Below the pieces are notes generated by a model that saw only the letters and a list, made by a program, of their open reading frames with translations, was not told where the DNA came from and did not search any database. This document shows, in pieces, positions 25,463-33,634 of a stretch of 64,000 bases of DNA. Each line of letters opens with the position of its first letter. Position 1 is the first letter of the stretch. A program made the translations under genes and the position numbers. Origin of the DNA: Sphingobacterium thalpophilum (GTDB lineage: Bacteria; Bacteroidota; Bacteroidia; Sphingobacteriales; Sphingobacteriaceae); the NCBI RefSeq assembly GCF_038396785.1, contig NZ_CP151087.1, positions 620,001 through 684,000 on the forward strand, read 5' to 3'.

Positions 25463-25715
25463 AACCCAGCAGATAGAAGCATATATCTTTGGAATGGCTG
25501 AACCAGAAGAAGCGTTGCTTTTTGAAGCGCAATTGGTATTGGACGAAGAATTGGCACACAAGGTTATTGCGCAACAAAAAGCTTATGGAGCTATTCAGCA
25601 ATTTGGGCGCAAACAATTAAAAACTGAAATTGAAGCCATAACGCAAGCATTATTTACATATCCTGAACATGTCTCTTTCAGAAAAAAAATAATAAAGTTA
25701 TTTCGCAAATCCTAA
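25443..25715 (+). CDS. Short anti-sigma-like partner protein (90 aa)
   Basis: The sequence QIEAYIFGMAEPEEALLFEAQL, LDEELAHKV and YGAIQQFGRKQLKTEIEAI resembles the cytosolic N-terminal helices of Bacteroidota anti-sigma factors. It lacks the membrane helix and sensor domain. Its start overlaps the sigma gene. A soluble, possibly proteolysis-controlled anti-sigma role is inferred from position and composition. The ClpP gene 12 bases downstream strengthens that idea. Confidence 0.65.
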   Translation: MMTSWNETQQIEAYIFGMAEPEEALLFEAQLVLDEELAHKVIAQQKAYGAIQQFGRKQLKTEIEAITQALFTYPEHVSFRKKIIKLFRKS

Positions 25716-25727
25716 ATTCTTAACATC

Positions 25728-26411
25728 ATGACGATTGACAAAAATGAGTTCCGCAAATTTGCGGTAGGGCACTGCTATGTCCAAAAAGATCTGGTGGATC
25801 ATTACATTTGCGGTATCGAGCAATCCCGCATGCCGCTTGCCATGACTCCATATATCACCGAAGAACGCGAATTGCGCGTATCACAGATGGACGTATTTTC
25901 CAGATTGATGATTGACCGTATTATCTTTATGGGTGCTGCCGTAGAATCCAACATCGCCAATATCGTACAAGCCCAGCTGCTATTTCTTCAATCTGTTGAT
26001 CCCAAAAAAGATATACAATTGTATATCAACTCTCCTGGCGGCGAAGTTTATGCTGGATTAGGTATTTATGATACGATGCAATTGATCAGTCCTGATGTTG
26101 CAACAATCTGCACCGGTATGGCACTCTCTTTTGGCGCGATATTACTCTGTGGCGGCGCCGCCGGCAAGCGTAGCGCCTTGCAGCACGCACGGGTGATGTT
26201 GCATCAACCGCTGGGCGGTGTTCAAGGGCAGGCATCTGACATTGAAATTACAGCCAATCAAGTGTTGAAAATAAAGAAGGAGCTGTACGATATTATTGCC
26301 AAACATAGTGGACAAAGCTATCAACGTGTACATGATGTTAGCGACCGGGCTCACTGGATGGTTGCTGCAGAAGCGAAAGAATTTGGAATTATTGACGACG
26401 TACTGATCTAA
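25728..26411 (+). CDS. clpP: ClpP-type protease subunit
   Basis: 227 residues with the ClpP fold and an intact catalytic triad: Ser134 in GMALSFGA, His159 in VMLHQPLGG, Asp206 in DVSDRAHWM. The housekeeping consensus around Ser is GQAASMGA, so this is a divergent paralogue. IIFMGAAVE, YINSPGGEVYAGLGIYDTM and the handle helix (IEITANQVLKIKKELYDII) are conserved. It is the third gene of the sigma/anti-sigma operon. It would associate with ClpX or ClpA-type ATPases encoded elsewhere. Confidence 0.93.
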   Translation: MTIDKNEFRKFAVGHCYVQKDLVDHYICGIEQSRMPLAMTPYITEERELRVSQMDVFSRLMIDRIIFMGAAVESNIANIVQAQLLFLQSVDPKKDIQLYINSPGGEVYAGLGIYDTMQLISPDVATICTGMALSFGAILLCGGAAGKRSALQHARVMLHQPLGGVQGQASDIEITANQVLKIKKELYDIIAKHSGQSYQRVHDVSDRAHWMVAAEAKEFGIIDDVLI

Positions 26412-26441
26412 AAACAACCATTAAATTTATTGACAGTTTCG

Positions 26442-26485
26442 AACGGACTATTGACAGACTATTGTCAATAGTCCGTTTAATTTTG
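26442..26485 (+). terminator. Long-stem terminator after clpP
   Basis: AACGGACTATTGACA pairs with TGTCAATAGTCCGTT around GACTAT, followed by TAATTTTG. The TAATTTTG at 26478-26485 also matches the -7 consensus and may serve the downstream VOC gene. Confidence 0.85.
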
Positions 26486-26507
26486 TTATCAATAAATTTA
26501 GATCATC

Positions 26508-26918
26508 ATGAAATTAACATCCATTCGGCTGATTGCAAATGACATCCAGCAATCCATCACATTCTATGAAGAAATCCTGGGCCTCACCGCGCAATGGTTT
26601 ACACCAGATTTCGCTGAAGTTTCCACCAGTTCGATTACCATAGCTATTGGAAGTACGCGTACGATGCAAATGTTTAGCGACAGCCCCACAATATTTGGCA
26701 ACACGGCCCCCATTATTATTGAATTTTTAGTAGAAAATGTAGATCATGAATATATTCGGATCAAAAATAGTGCTTCAAAAATCGTTCAGAAGCCGACAAC
26801 AATGCCTTGGGGCAATCGCTCATTGCTTTTTTGTGACCCCGATGGTAACCTGCTTAACTTTTTCACGCCACTGAGCCCTGAGGCCATCAAGAAATTTGGT
26901 TTAGACGCTACTAACTAG
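26508..26918 (+). CDS. VOC (glyoxalase/bleomycin-resistance fold) family protein
   Basis: 136 residues with one VOC module pair: LTSIRLIANDIQQSITFYEEILGL, an ITIAIGSTRTMQMF strand and the C-terminal LLFCDPDGNLLNFFTP. The two halves form the beta-alpha-beta-beta-beta repeats of a metal-binding dimer. Substrate cannot be inferred. It stands alone between two terminators. Confidence 0.88.
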   Translation: MKLTSIRLIANDIQQSITFYEEILGLTAQWFTPDFAEVSTSSITIAIGSTRTMQMFSDSPTIFGNTAPIIIEFLVENVDHEYIRIKNSASKIVQKPTTMPWGNRSLLFCDPDGNLLNFFTPLSPEAIKKFGLDATN

Positions 26919-26930
26919 TCTGCTCATCGC

Positions 26931-26966
26931 ACAAGATACTAACATCGAATATAGTATCTTGTCTTC
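26931..26966 (+). terminator. Intrinsic terminator after the VOC gene
   Basis: CAAGATACTA and TAGTATCTTG form a 10-bp stem around ACATCGAATA, followed by TCTTCATT. Confidence 0.7.
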
Positions 26967-26996
26967 ATTAATTGACATTTAACAGCTATTCAGCTC

Positions 26997-28097
26997 ATGG
27001 CCCTCATTAAAGATATATATACACGGGAATTCTATCAGTTTATTGCCGATCAGTTCCACCGCGTTGATAACAATTTTAACAGAGAACAGTTTATCAAACG
27101 TGTTTTTGCAGGCAGTTTTCATGAAATGGAATGGAAACAGCGCACAAAACATAGCACAGCGGTCTTGCATGAATTTATGCCGACCTCCTTTCCTGAAGCA
27201 GCGGCCTTACTAAGACAAATTGTGGAACATCTCCTAAAAACGAAGCATCCAGGAGGACTTGAATATGTTATTTTTCCAGACTATATCGAAACTTACGGCA
27301 TCGAAGATTTTGAAACAGCTGTACAGTCATTTGAAATCGTCACGAGATTTATCAGCTGCGAATTTGCCGTTCGTCCATTTATTATCAACTATGGATCTCG
27401 AATGATCGCGGAAATGGAAAGGTGGTCCAAAAGTCCACATGCTCAGGTACGACGCCTTGCAAGCGAAGGATCTCGACCCCGACTCCCTTGGGCGATGGCA
27501 ATTCCATCGTTGAAAAAAGACCCTACTCCTATCCTGTCCATCCTACAAAACCTCCATAATGATTCATCCGAGAGCGTCAGAAGAAGTGTAGCCAACAATC
27601 TCAACGATATCGCTAAGGATCATCCCCATCTTGTCTTGGGTATTGCCCAGCAATGGAAAGGTATCAGTAAAAATACAGATGCTATCATCAAACATGGCTG
27701 CCGTACCTTACTCAAACAAGGTCATCCAGCAATTCTAAACTTTTATGGACTGGATAGTAGCGATTTCGATGTTACCAATCTCAGTATTCATACACCGGCT
27801 GTTAAAGTAGGTGAACATCTTATTTTTTCTTTTGAAATCGAGAATGGAAGCAGCACCGCTAAATCACTACGTCTGGAGTATGGGTTATACTATCAAAAAT
27901 CAAATGGCCAGCTATCTCGAAAGGTTTTTAAAATTAGTGAACGAATTTATCAGGGAGCTGAGATAAACCGTATCGAGCGAAAGCAATCTTTTAAATTGAT
28001 TACCACCCGGAAATTCTATGCAGGGAAGCATAAAATCTCCATTATTGTCAATGGGCGAGAAATGGTCCAACAGGAATTTGAGCTATTGCACATTTAA
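26997..28097 (+). CDS. AlkC-like DNA alkylation repair glycosylase
   Basis: 366 residues. HEAT-like helices span about 1-250, with the AlkC signature RRLASEGSRPRLPWAMAIP and the following helices (ESVRRSVANNLNDIAKDHP). The C-terminal 100 residues form a beta-rich domain (VKVGEHLIFSFEIENGSS, KHKISIIVNGREMVQQEF) like the Ig-like extension of AlkC. It should excise 3-methyladenine or 3-methylcytosine from DNA. Confidence 0.88.
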   Translation: MALIKDIYTREFYQFIADQFHRVDNNFNREQFIKRVFAGSFHEMEWKQRTKHSTAVLHEFMPTSFPEAAALLRQIVEHLLKTKHPGGLEYVIFPDYIETYGIEDFETAVQSFEIVTRFISCEFAVRPFIINYGSRMIAEMERWSKSPHAQVRRLASEGSRPRLPWAMAIPSLKKDPTPILSILQNLHNDSSESVRRSVANNLNDIAKDHPHLVLGIAQQWKGISKNTDAIIKHGCRTLLKQGHPAILNFYGLDSSDFDVTNLSIHTPAVKVGEHLIFSFEIENGSSTAKSLRLEYGLYYQKSNGQLSRKVFKISERIYQGAEINRIERKQSFKLITTRKFYAGKHKISIIVNGREMVQQEFELLHI

Positions 28098-28182
28098 TGG
28101 GACATAAGAAACAAACGAAGGGCTTTCGTGTTCTACTAGAAACAATAGAATATGCGCTCTCAGTGATCATATCTATCGTTTT

Positions 28183-28317
28183 ATGCCCATTAAAATTAAT
28201 CACGCCGAACAGCAGAGTATGCATAGTACCAATGAATACATCAGCATTGAAAACTACCTGAAGATGATAGACTATTTTTATTACATGATGCGTCACTACG
28301 ACGATGAAAAGATTTAA
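28183..28317 (+). CDS. Possible small protein (44 aa)
   Basis: A short frame (MPIKINHAEQQSMHSTNEYI, then a Tyr/Met-rich SIENYLKMIDYFYYMMRHYD) fills the gap between the AlkC-like gene and the SnoaL-like gene. It has no recognised domain and no clear ribosome-binding site. It may be real or chance. Confidence 0.3.
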   Translation: MPIKINHAEQQSMHSTNEYISIENYLKMIDYFYYMMRHYDDEKI

Positions 28318-28383
28318 CCATGGACAATCTTCGCAATTACATTCACACATTGGTTTATTTTTCAACAAACACATATAAGAAAT

Positions 28384-28800
28384 ATGAAAACAGACAATAA
28401 CGCACTCTTGGAATTCGAAAAATTTATGGCTATCCGATTGAAATCCTCAACAGATTTTGTGGAGGGCCATTTTGACTCTCTTAAAGACATTTCTGTCTCG
28501 AATGAGCCGGCAACAATTTTTCCGCCCAATGGAATATACATCTCTGGGGTATCCGAGGTCAATGATTTTAATCAAAAAGGAGCTTCCAATTTCCTTCCGG
28601 GTGCAGATAACAAATTTGAAGTGATCCATCAAGATGCATGTGATTCGCTAGCTTACTGGACGGGTATACAACGTTCGACAGTCAACGTAAAAGGGAGAGA
28701 TACAGCAGTGATTTTCAATCTCAGAATCACCGAAATCTTCAGAAAAGAGCAAGGCAATTGGAAGCTTATGCATCGACATGCCGATAAACTGGCCGAATAA
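28384..28800 (+). CDS. SnoaL-like/DUF4440 nuclear transport factor 2 fold protein
   Basis: 138 residues. The end RITEIFRKEQGNWKLMHRHAD is the DUF4440/SnoaL signature strand pair. Earlier parts (STDFVEGHFDSLKDISVSNE, PNGIYISGVSEV) fit the cone-shaped barrel. Proteins of this fold bind small molecules or act as isomerases; no specific activity can be given. Confidence 0.8.
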   Translation: MKTDNNALLEFEKFMAIRLKSSTDFVEGHFDSLKDISVSNEPATIFPPNGIYISGVSEVNDFNQKGASNFLPGADNKFEVIHQDACDSLAYWTGIQRSTVNVKGRDTAVIFNLRITEIFRKEQGNWKLMHRHADKLAE

Positions 28801-29037
28801 TCGAGATGGCTTAGCAAATCGTCAGATAAAACGGCTGTGTGCAGCAAACCACTAGAGACTATTTAAGCTATTGCGCATTGCAGCATTTACCTAATGATAG
28901 TTCATTAAATAAACAATGGCGACTATCTAACGTATCCCTTTTGTTACAAAAGCAATTCACACAAACGATTGCATTGAATAATTTTCGTTTAATTTAATTG
29001 TATTTATAAAATTAGAGTCAACAATTAAATTTAACTT

Positions 29038-30390
29038 ATGAGATATCCCAAATTTACACTACTGCTTTGTGCAGTATTGGCAAGCTTTCTGTCTTGCAAA
29101 AAAAGCGATGTGCAAACCAATTTAGAAGAGAAATTATCGCTCCGTGCTGCATCCCCTGGAGCAAGTGGATACGAAGTTCCCTTAGGTGGTAATGCCTTTG
29201 TTACTTCAGCACCTTCCGGTGCAGTTGAAGTCATCAATAGCAATGGCCTGGCAAACTGGACCAATGCCAATAGTGTGATCAGTACCTATGCCAAGGTCCC
29301 CCAAGCAGGCGCTTTGCGTGTTAAAATAAGGGCTAAAGTGTTACCTTCAGGCGATAGCAGTACGGTGAAGTTAACGATCAACGGTGTAAGCAAACAAATC
29401 AAACTTAAGGGTGGAACCCTACAGGATTACACTGTTGGTACCTATTCGCTAAATGCGGCGGGTTATATAAAAATGGATCTTCAAGGTGTATCCAAGTCAG
29501 GTGGTTACTTTGCGGATGTATCCTACTTGATTTTAGATAGTTCGGCAACGAATGGCACAGTAATTTATAGTGACAATAATGTAGATAATACCTACTATTG
29601 GTCGCGACGGGGTCCATCCTGCCATTTGAGTTATACCATTCCAACAAATCAGCAAGTTTCCTATTATTATAACGAGGTGAAAGTCCCCGCTGGAGAAGAT
29701 AAAATAGGATCTTACTTTATGGCAAATGGCTTCGGCCAAGGATATTTCGGAATGCAGGTCAATTCAGCGACAGAGCGCAGAATATTATTTTCTGTTTGGA
29801 GTCCATATAGCACCGATAACCCATCACAAATACCTGCAGAGGACCGCATTACATTAAATAGAAAAGGTGCAAATACCACGACAGGAGAGTTCGGTGGCGA
29901 AGGTTCTGGCGGACAAAGCTACCTCAAGTTTAATTGGACTGCCGCTACTACCTATAAATTTTTATTAAAGGGAGAACCTGATAATAATGGAAGTACTGAT
30001 TTTACAGCATGGTTTAATGATCCTTCGACCAATACTTGGATACTCATTGCAAGTTGGAAACGTCCCAAAACAAATACTTATTTAACAGGATTTCATAGCT
30101 TCCTCGAAAATTTCAACGCCGACAACGGCTTTCTGGGACGTTCGGCAGAATATAGTAATCAATGGGTTCGAACATCTGCTGGAACTTGGCTGAAAGTCGT
30201 GGAAAGTACCTTTACGGTTGATGCAACCTATTCCAATAACCAGCGGATAGACGCCATTGGCGGAATAACCGGGAATAGCTTCTTCCTGAAAAATGGTGGT
30301 TTTTTCAATACTGTCGTAAATCCTGGAACGAAATTTACACAAGCAGGTACTGGCACAGCACCTTCAATAAATCTAACAACACTGCCGTAA
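29038..30390 (+). CDS. DUF5077/DUF3472 domain lipoprotein
   Basis: 450 residues. Signal peptide MRYPKFTLLLCAVLASFLSC with lipobox (FLSC). An N-terminal DUF5077-type beta domain (about 45-170: YEVPLGGNAFVTSAPSGAV, VKIRAKVLPSG, GYFADVSYLILDS) is followed by DUF3472 (about 185-440: SCHLSYTIPTN, YNEVKVPAGEDKIGSYFMANGFGQGYFGMQVN, ILFSVWSPY, WLKVVESTFTVDAT). It is a surface-exposed carbohydrate-associated family of unknown reaction. The GH30 gene further downstream supports a glycan-related role. Confidence 0.9.
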   Translation: MRYPKFTLLLCAVLASFLSCKKSDVQTNLEEKLSLRAASPGASGYEVPLGGNAFVTSAPSGAVEVINSNGLANWTNANSVISTYAKVPQAGALRVKIRAKVLPSGDSSTVKLTINGVSKQIKLKGGTLQDYTVGTYSLNAAGYIKMDLQGVSKSGGYFADVSYLILDSSATNGTVIYSDNNVDNTYYWSRRGPSCHLSYTIPTNQQVSYYYNEVKVPAGEDKIGSYFMANGFGQGYFGMQVNSATERRILFSVWSPYSTDNPSQIPAEDRITLNRKGANTTTGEFGGEGSGGQSYLKFNWTAATTYKFLLKGEPDNNGSTDFTAWFNDPSTNTWILIASWKRPKTNTYLTGFHSFLENFNADNGFLGRSAEYSNQWVRTSAGTWLKVVESTFTVDATYSNNQRIDAIGGITGNSFFLKNGGFFNTVVNPGTKFTQAGTGTAPSINLTTLP

Positions 30391-30433
30391 TACGCATGTT
30401 TACAGCAAATTATTAGTAGTTTATATTCCATGT

Positions 30434-30475
30434 AAAGGGGCAATACGTTCAAATGAAGTATTGCCCTTTTAAAAA
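30434..30475 (+). terminator. Intrinsic terminator after the DUF3472 gene
   Basis: AAAGGGGCAATAC and GTATTGCCCTTTT pair around GTTCAAATGAA; the stem ends in a T run. Confidence 0.88.
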
Positions 30476-30624
30476 CTTAACCTTGTGATATTTACATAAC
30501 AATTCGTACCTTTCACTAACACTTTAATAAAATTAGCTAATCCCCCGCCTTGGGCAGGTTGTAAACCCAATGCTTTTCCGAATACCGACGATAGATTCCA
30601 GCATCAAGAACGATTAACTTGTTT

Positions 30625-31812
30625 ATGAATATACTATCCAAACCCTTATTTATCCTATTGAGCACCCTGTTGCTAATTAATAGCCTTTCATCAAACGGAC
30701 AGTATCTTTCACCCATCAATACTGACCATAAACTTAAAAACCAACTCGATACAATTGTAAACTGTTCTGTTGTTGATTATCTTTCCAACAACAATACATT
30801 TAGTGTGTCTATTGGGATTTATATTAAAGGGCACAAAACAACCTACACCTACAGTAGAGAAAAGTTACCAAACGCCGATAACTATTACAACATTGGATCG
30901 GTGGCGAAAACCTTTGTCGGCGCTCTACTTGCGCAAGCGGTCCTTGATAAGAAAATCAACCTCGATGATGATATCCGTAAATACTTGCCAGGGGTTTATT
31001 CCAATTTACAATACCGCGGCCATGGAATCCGCGTTAAGCATCTAGCAAATCATACTTCTGCCCTTCCAAAGACTTTCAGATCGCTACCTACCAAAGTTGT
31101 CGATAGTTTAAGGGGGCTCACTATTCCGGAACAGGTAGACTATCTTGGAAAGTACAGTCGTGACAACCTATTGGATGATCTGAGGAAAGTCAAGCCCGAC
31201 ACCGTCCCAGGTACAAAGTTCAGTTACAATAGCACGGCTGTGGTGGTACTTATTGCGCTATTGGAAAGTAGCTATAAAGATTCCTATGAACATCTTATCA
31301 GCGCATATCTGAAGGGACACCTCGGTATGCATTATACAGCGCCCTATTTAGATGAGTCACAAATAAACGACGTTGTACAGGGCCATGACAATAAAGGTCA
31401 GCCTGTTCCATTTGCGAATTTGAGCGGGTTTTACTTTGGCCCCACAATGAATTCAACGATCAATGATATGTTGATCTACATCGAAGCCAACCTCAAACTA
31501 AACGATAGAGCCCTTGGTCTAACACATCAACTGACTTATGGAAAAGACGATGGATTTGGTATGGGGCTCGGTTGGATGATCAATCGTGATGAACGTGGGG
31601 TTCGCTATTTCTATCACGATGGAAATACTAAAATAGGCTACAATACCTTATGTGTGCTGTATCCCACAGATGATTATGGTATCGTTATTATGGTCAACGA
31701 CAACATTGATCAACGCAAGGTCAGTGAACTTGAAAATGACATTAGACATCAGTTATTACTGTATGATCGGCGACAGGTTCAGCCTTCATCTTCAGCAGAA
31801 AAGAAGGATTAA
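30625..31812 (+). CDS. Secreted serine hydrolase of the beta-lactamase/penicillin-binding-protein fold
   Basis: The ATG at 30625 (MNILSKPLFILL) gives a normal signal peptide; an in-frame TTG lies 6 bases earlier. The catalytic SxxK is in NIGSVAKTFVGALLAQAV and the YxN equivalent in FSYNSTAVVVL; the third motif is probably the YFYHDGNTKIGYN region (HDG in place of KTG). This is the class C/D-alanyl-carboxypeptidase-like group, often esterases or peptidases. Its stop codon is 5 bases before the target duplication of the composite transposon. Confidence 0.88.
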   Translation: MNILSKPLFILLSTLLLINSLSSNGQYLSPINTDHKLKNQLDTIVNCSVVDYLSNNNTFSVSIGIYIKGHKTTYTYSREKLPNADNYYNIGSVAKTFVGALLAQAVLDKKINLDDDIRKYLPGVYSNLQYRGHGIRVKHLANHTSALPKTFRSLPTKVVDSLRGLTIPEQVDYLGKYSRDNLLDDLRKVKPDTVPGTKFSYNSTAVVVLIALLESSYKDSYEHLISAYLKGHLGMHYTAPYLDESQINDVVQGHDNKGQPVPFANLSGFYFGPTMNSTINDMLIYIEANLKLNDRALGLTHQLTYGKDDGFGMGLGWMINRDERGVRYFYHDGNTKIGYNTLCVLYPTDDYGIVIMVNDNIDQRKVSELENDIRHQLLLYDRRQVQPSSSAEKKD

Positions 31813-31912
31813 AATTAAGTTATCATCACATCTGTCCTAAATAAATTTTAGGATTGGATTTCTGTGGTACAGGCATAGCTTTTTTCATCATTTCGATATT
31901 GACCCCTATTTT

Positions 31913-33088
31913 TCAATCTGCGAAGATCTTTAGCTGTCCCTTTTTTCCTTTTATAGGCGGCCTGAGAAAGGGATCATCTATCCATTGCCAGATGTTTATT
32001 TTCACGAAGATATTCATTCTGATGAATGCGACCAGATTGGACAGGTTCCAGTCATATTTGGCCTTTTTTTGTAAGTATTTTAACAGTAATATGCCAATGA
32101 GTGAAGTCCAGATCTGGATCATCACTGCATTTTCAGAAGTCCCTATGAATGTCGATACTTTTAAGCGCTGCTTTAGATGCTTGAAGAAGACTTCGATATG
32201 CCAGCGTTGTTTATAGATGTTTGCCACCAAAGAAGCCTTCCACTTCGTATTATTGGTCAAAAAGTGGTACTCATTGCCAGTGGTGCTGTCCCAAAAGTGG
32301 ATCAGGCGTAACGGCTTGCCGTTGTATTTATTGCAGGCAGCACCGGATAGCTCAATGAGCTCATCCTTAAGGATCCCCTTTTCCATGAGTGCTTCACTCT
32401 GATAGGACTTGATAACCTTGTACTTCATATTAACTTTACTCCTGGTAACGAAGTAACACCCCCTGCTGTCCAAATCCCCAAGCCAGCTGTAATCCACGTA
32501 GCCACGGTCCACTACCACCACGCTTCCCTTGGAAAAACTGTAACTACCGGCTCGCTGGCTCTCATGTACTTTTCCATCGGTAATCTGCATAAAAACAGGT
32601 AGGCAGCCATCATAATCCAAGACAGTGTGCAGCTTTACGGCACCTTTGGTGCTGCGAAACTTTGCCCAGTCAAATACAGATAGACATAAGGGGATGATGC
32701 TTGCATCCATCAGATATACTTTACGCTTTAGCTGAACAAGATCTTTGCGAAAATGCGTATCCTTTTGCCAAAGCCTTTCCAAAACAGAGAAATAAAGATC
32801 TTTGAAAAGTTCATGGGTACGGTGTGTGTTGATATAGGATATATTAGACTTACTTGGAGCTCTTACTACACCTAAGTGGTTCAGATTACCAGTGGTACTG
32901 CGTAGACCGTTACTAATATCACGGACCGAATCTGCCGAGGAAAAATGACAGAAAAGCATACTGACTAGATGCGTCCAGCTGTTGATCCCTTTCTGATGTT
33001 TGTCACTTTTGTGCTTTGAAACCAAATCTTTGAATAATTCGCGGTCGATAAGAGATAAAATCTGACTAAAAACATTTAAATTTATCAT
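31913..33088 (-). CDS. IS4-family transposase (DUF4372 + DDE domain), copy 1
   Basis: 391 residues. The N-terminal DUF4372 domain (NVFSQILSLIDRELFKDLVSK, DSVRDISNGLRSTTGNLNHLG) is followed by the DDE catalytic core: YLMDASIIPL (first Asp), VVVDRGYVDYSWL (second Asp), and the IS4 YREK signature YKQRWHIEVFFKHLK (Tyr, Arg, Glu, Lys in the right spacing). It differs from copy 2 by about two residues (K/Q in RSTKGAVK, I/V in LRLIHFW). Confidence 0.95.
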   Translation of the reverse strand: MINLNVFSQILSLIDRELFKDLVSKHKSDKHQKGINSWTHLVSMLFCHFSSADSVRDISNGLRSTTGNLNHLGVVRAPSKSNISYINTHRTHELFKDLYFSVLERLWQKDTHFRKDLVQLKRKVYLMDASIIPLCLSVFDWAKFRSTKGAVKLHTVLDYDGCLPVFMQITDGKVHESQRAGSYSFSKGSVVVVDRGYVDYSWLGDLDSRGCYFVTRSKVNMKYKVIKSYQSEALMEKGILKDELIELSGAACNKYNGKPLRLIHFWDSTTGNEYHFLTNNTKWKASLVANIYKQRWHIEVFFKHLKQRLKVSTFIGTSENAVMIQIWTSLIGILLLKYLQKKAKYDWNLSNLVAFIRMNIFVKINIWQWIDDPFLRPPIKGKKGQLKIFAD

Positions 33089-33148
33089 GGCGGTGTGTTA
33101 TAATTTTGTGATTTAAATATAGCGATCTCGCTATATCAAAACACCGCC
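33089..33148 (-). promoter_or_regulatory. Hairpin leader directly before the transposase start, IS copy 1
   Basis: On the coding strand GGCGGTGT and ACACCGCC form an outer stem that ends at the ATG. Inside, ATATAGCGA pairs with TCGCTATAT. Copy 2 is identical (34897-34956). In copies 3 and 4 the inner stem is ATATAGCAA/TTGCTATAT, a compensated change. Confidence 0.75.
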
Positions 33149-33153
33149 ATTTT

Positions 33154-33528
33154 TTAAACGTTTAGGACGCAAGTGATATCATATACACCATCTTTTACTA
33201 CAGGTAAAACTTTACCTTCCAATAAATGGGCAATCTTCTCTGATCGGGAGGCGAGCCAGGTTATCAACCTATAGACGGAAATTACACCTATAAAAACAAC
33301 GATCGCATGAAAAATCGGTATATCTTCTTGAAACATTGGATCTCCCGCAGCTGAGCCCAAACTGATAATAATCGCAACCTCAAAAAGCGTTAACTGCCGA
33401 ACTCCCCTTCTACCCGAGAGCCTTAGAATTATCAATATTAAAAGAAACATTATTACTGTTCTCGCACCTATTTCAACAAGAAAGGAGCTTTCCACCCCAT
33501 CAGCAAATATTTTTTGTATATCAATCAT
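33154..33528 (-). pseudogene. DUF421 (YetF-like) gene truncated by IS copy 1
   Basis: 124 residues are readable. Family elements are present: GARTVIMFLLILIILRLSGRRG, LTLFEVAIIISLGSAAGD and EGKVLPVVKDGVYD. The last 7 or so residues (TCVLNV end) are read from the IS terminus, where a stop occurs at 33154. The remaining C-terminal cytosolic domain is missing and is not found on the other side of the composite transposon. So the fragment came from another locus. It is distinct in sequence from the complete DUF421 gene at 5612-6097. Confidence 0.88.
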
Positions 33529-33634
33529 AACCTTTTAAAAACACAAAATCTTAATGTGGTCCCACCACAGTCAATCCTAAAACATTTCTCCGGTTGCAAT
33601 AGTTCATCACTCGGCAAAAAACATATATAAATTA

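Larger units (their letters stand above)
31827..33175 (-). mobile_element. IS4-family insertion sequence, copy 1 (1349 bp)
   Basis: Ends are CACATCTGTCCTAAA (left) and TTTAGGACGCAAGTG (right), which form 15-bp imperfect inverted repeats. All four copies in the window are exactly 1349 bp. It truncates the DUF421 gene whose start lies to its right. Confidence 0.93.

Noticed and set aside
31854..32402. Plus-strand frames within IS copies 1 and 2 (and mirrored ones in copies 3 and 4)
   Set aside because: They are antisense shadows of the transposase; they recur only because the IS is repeated.
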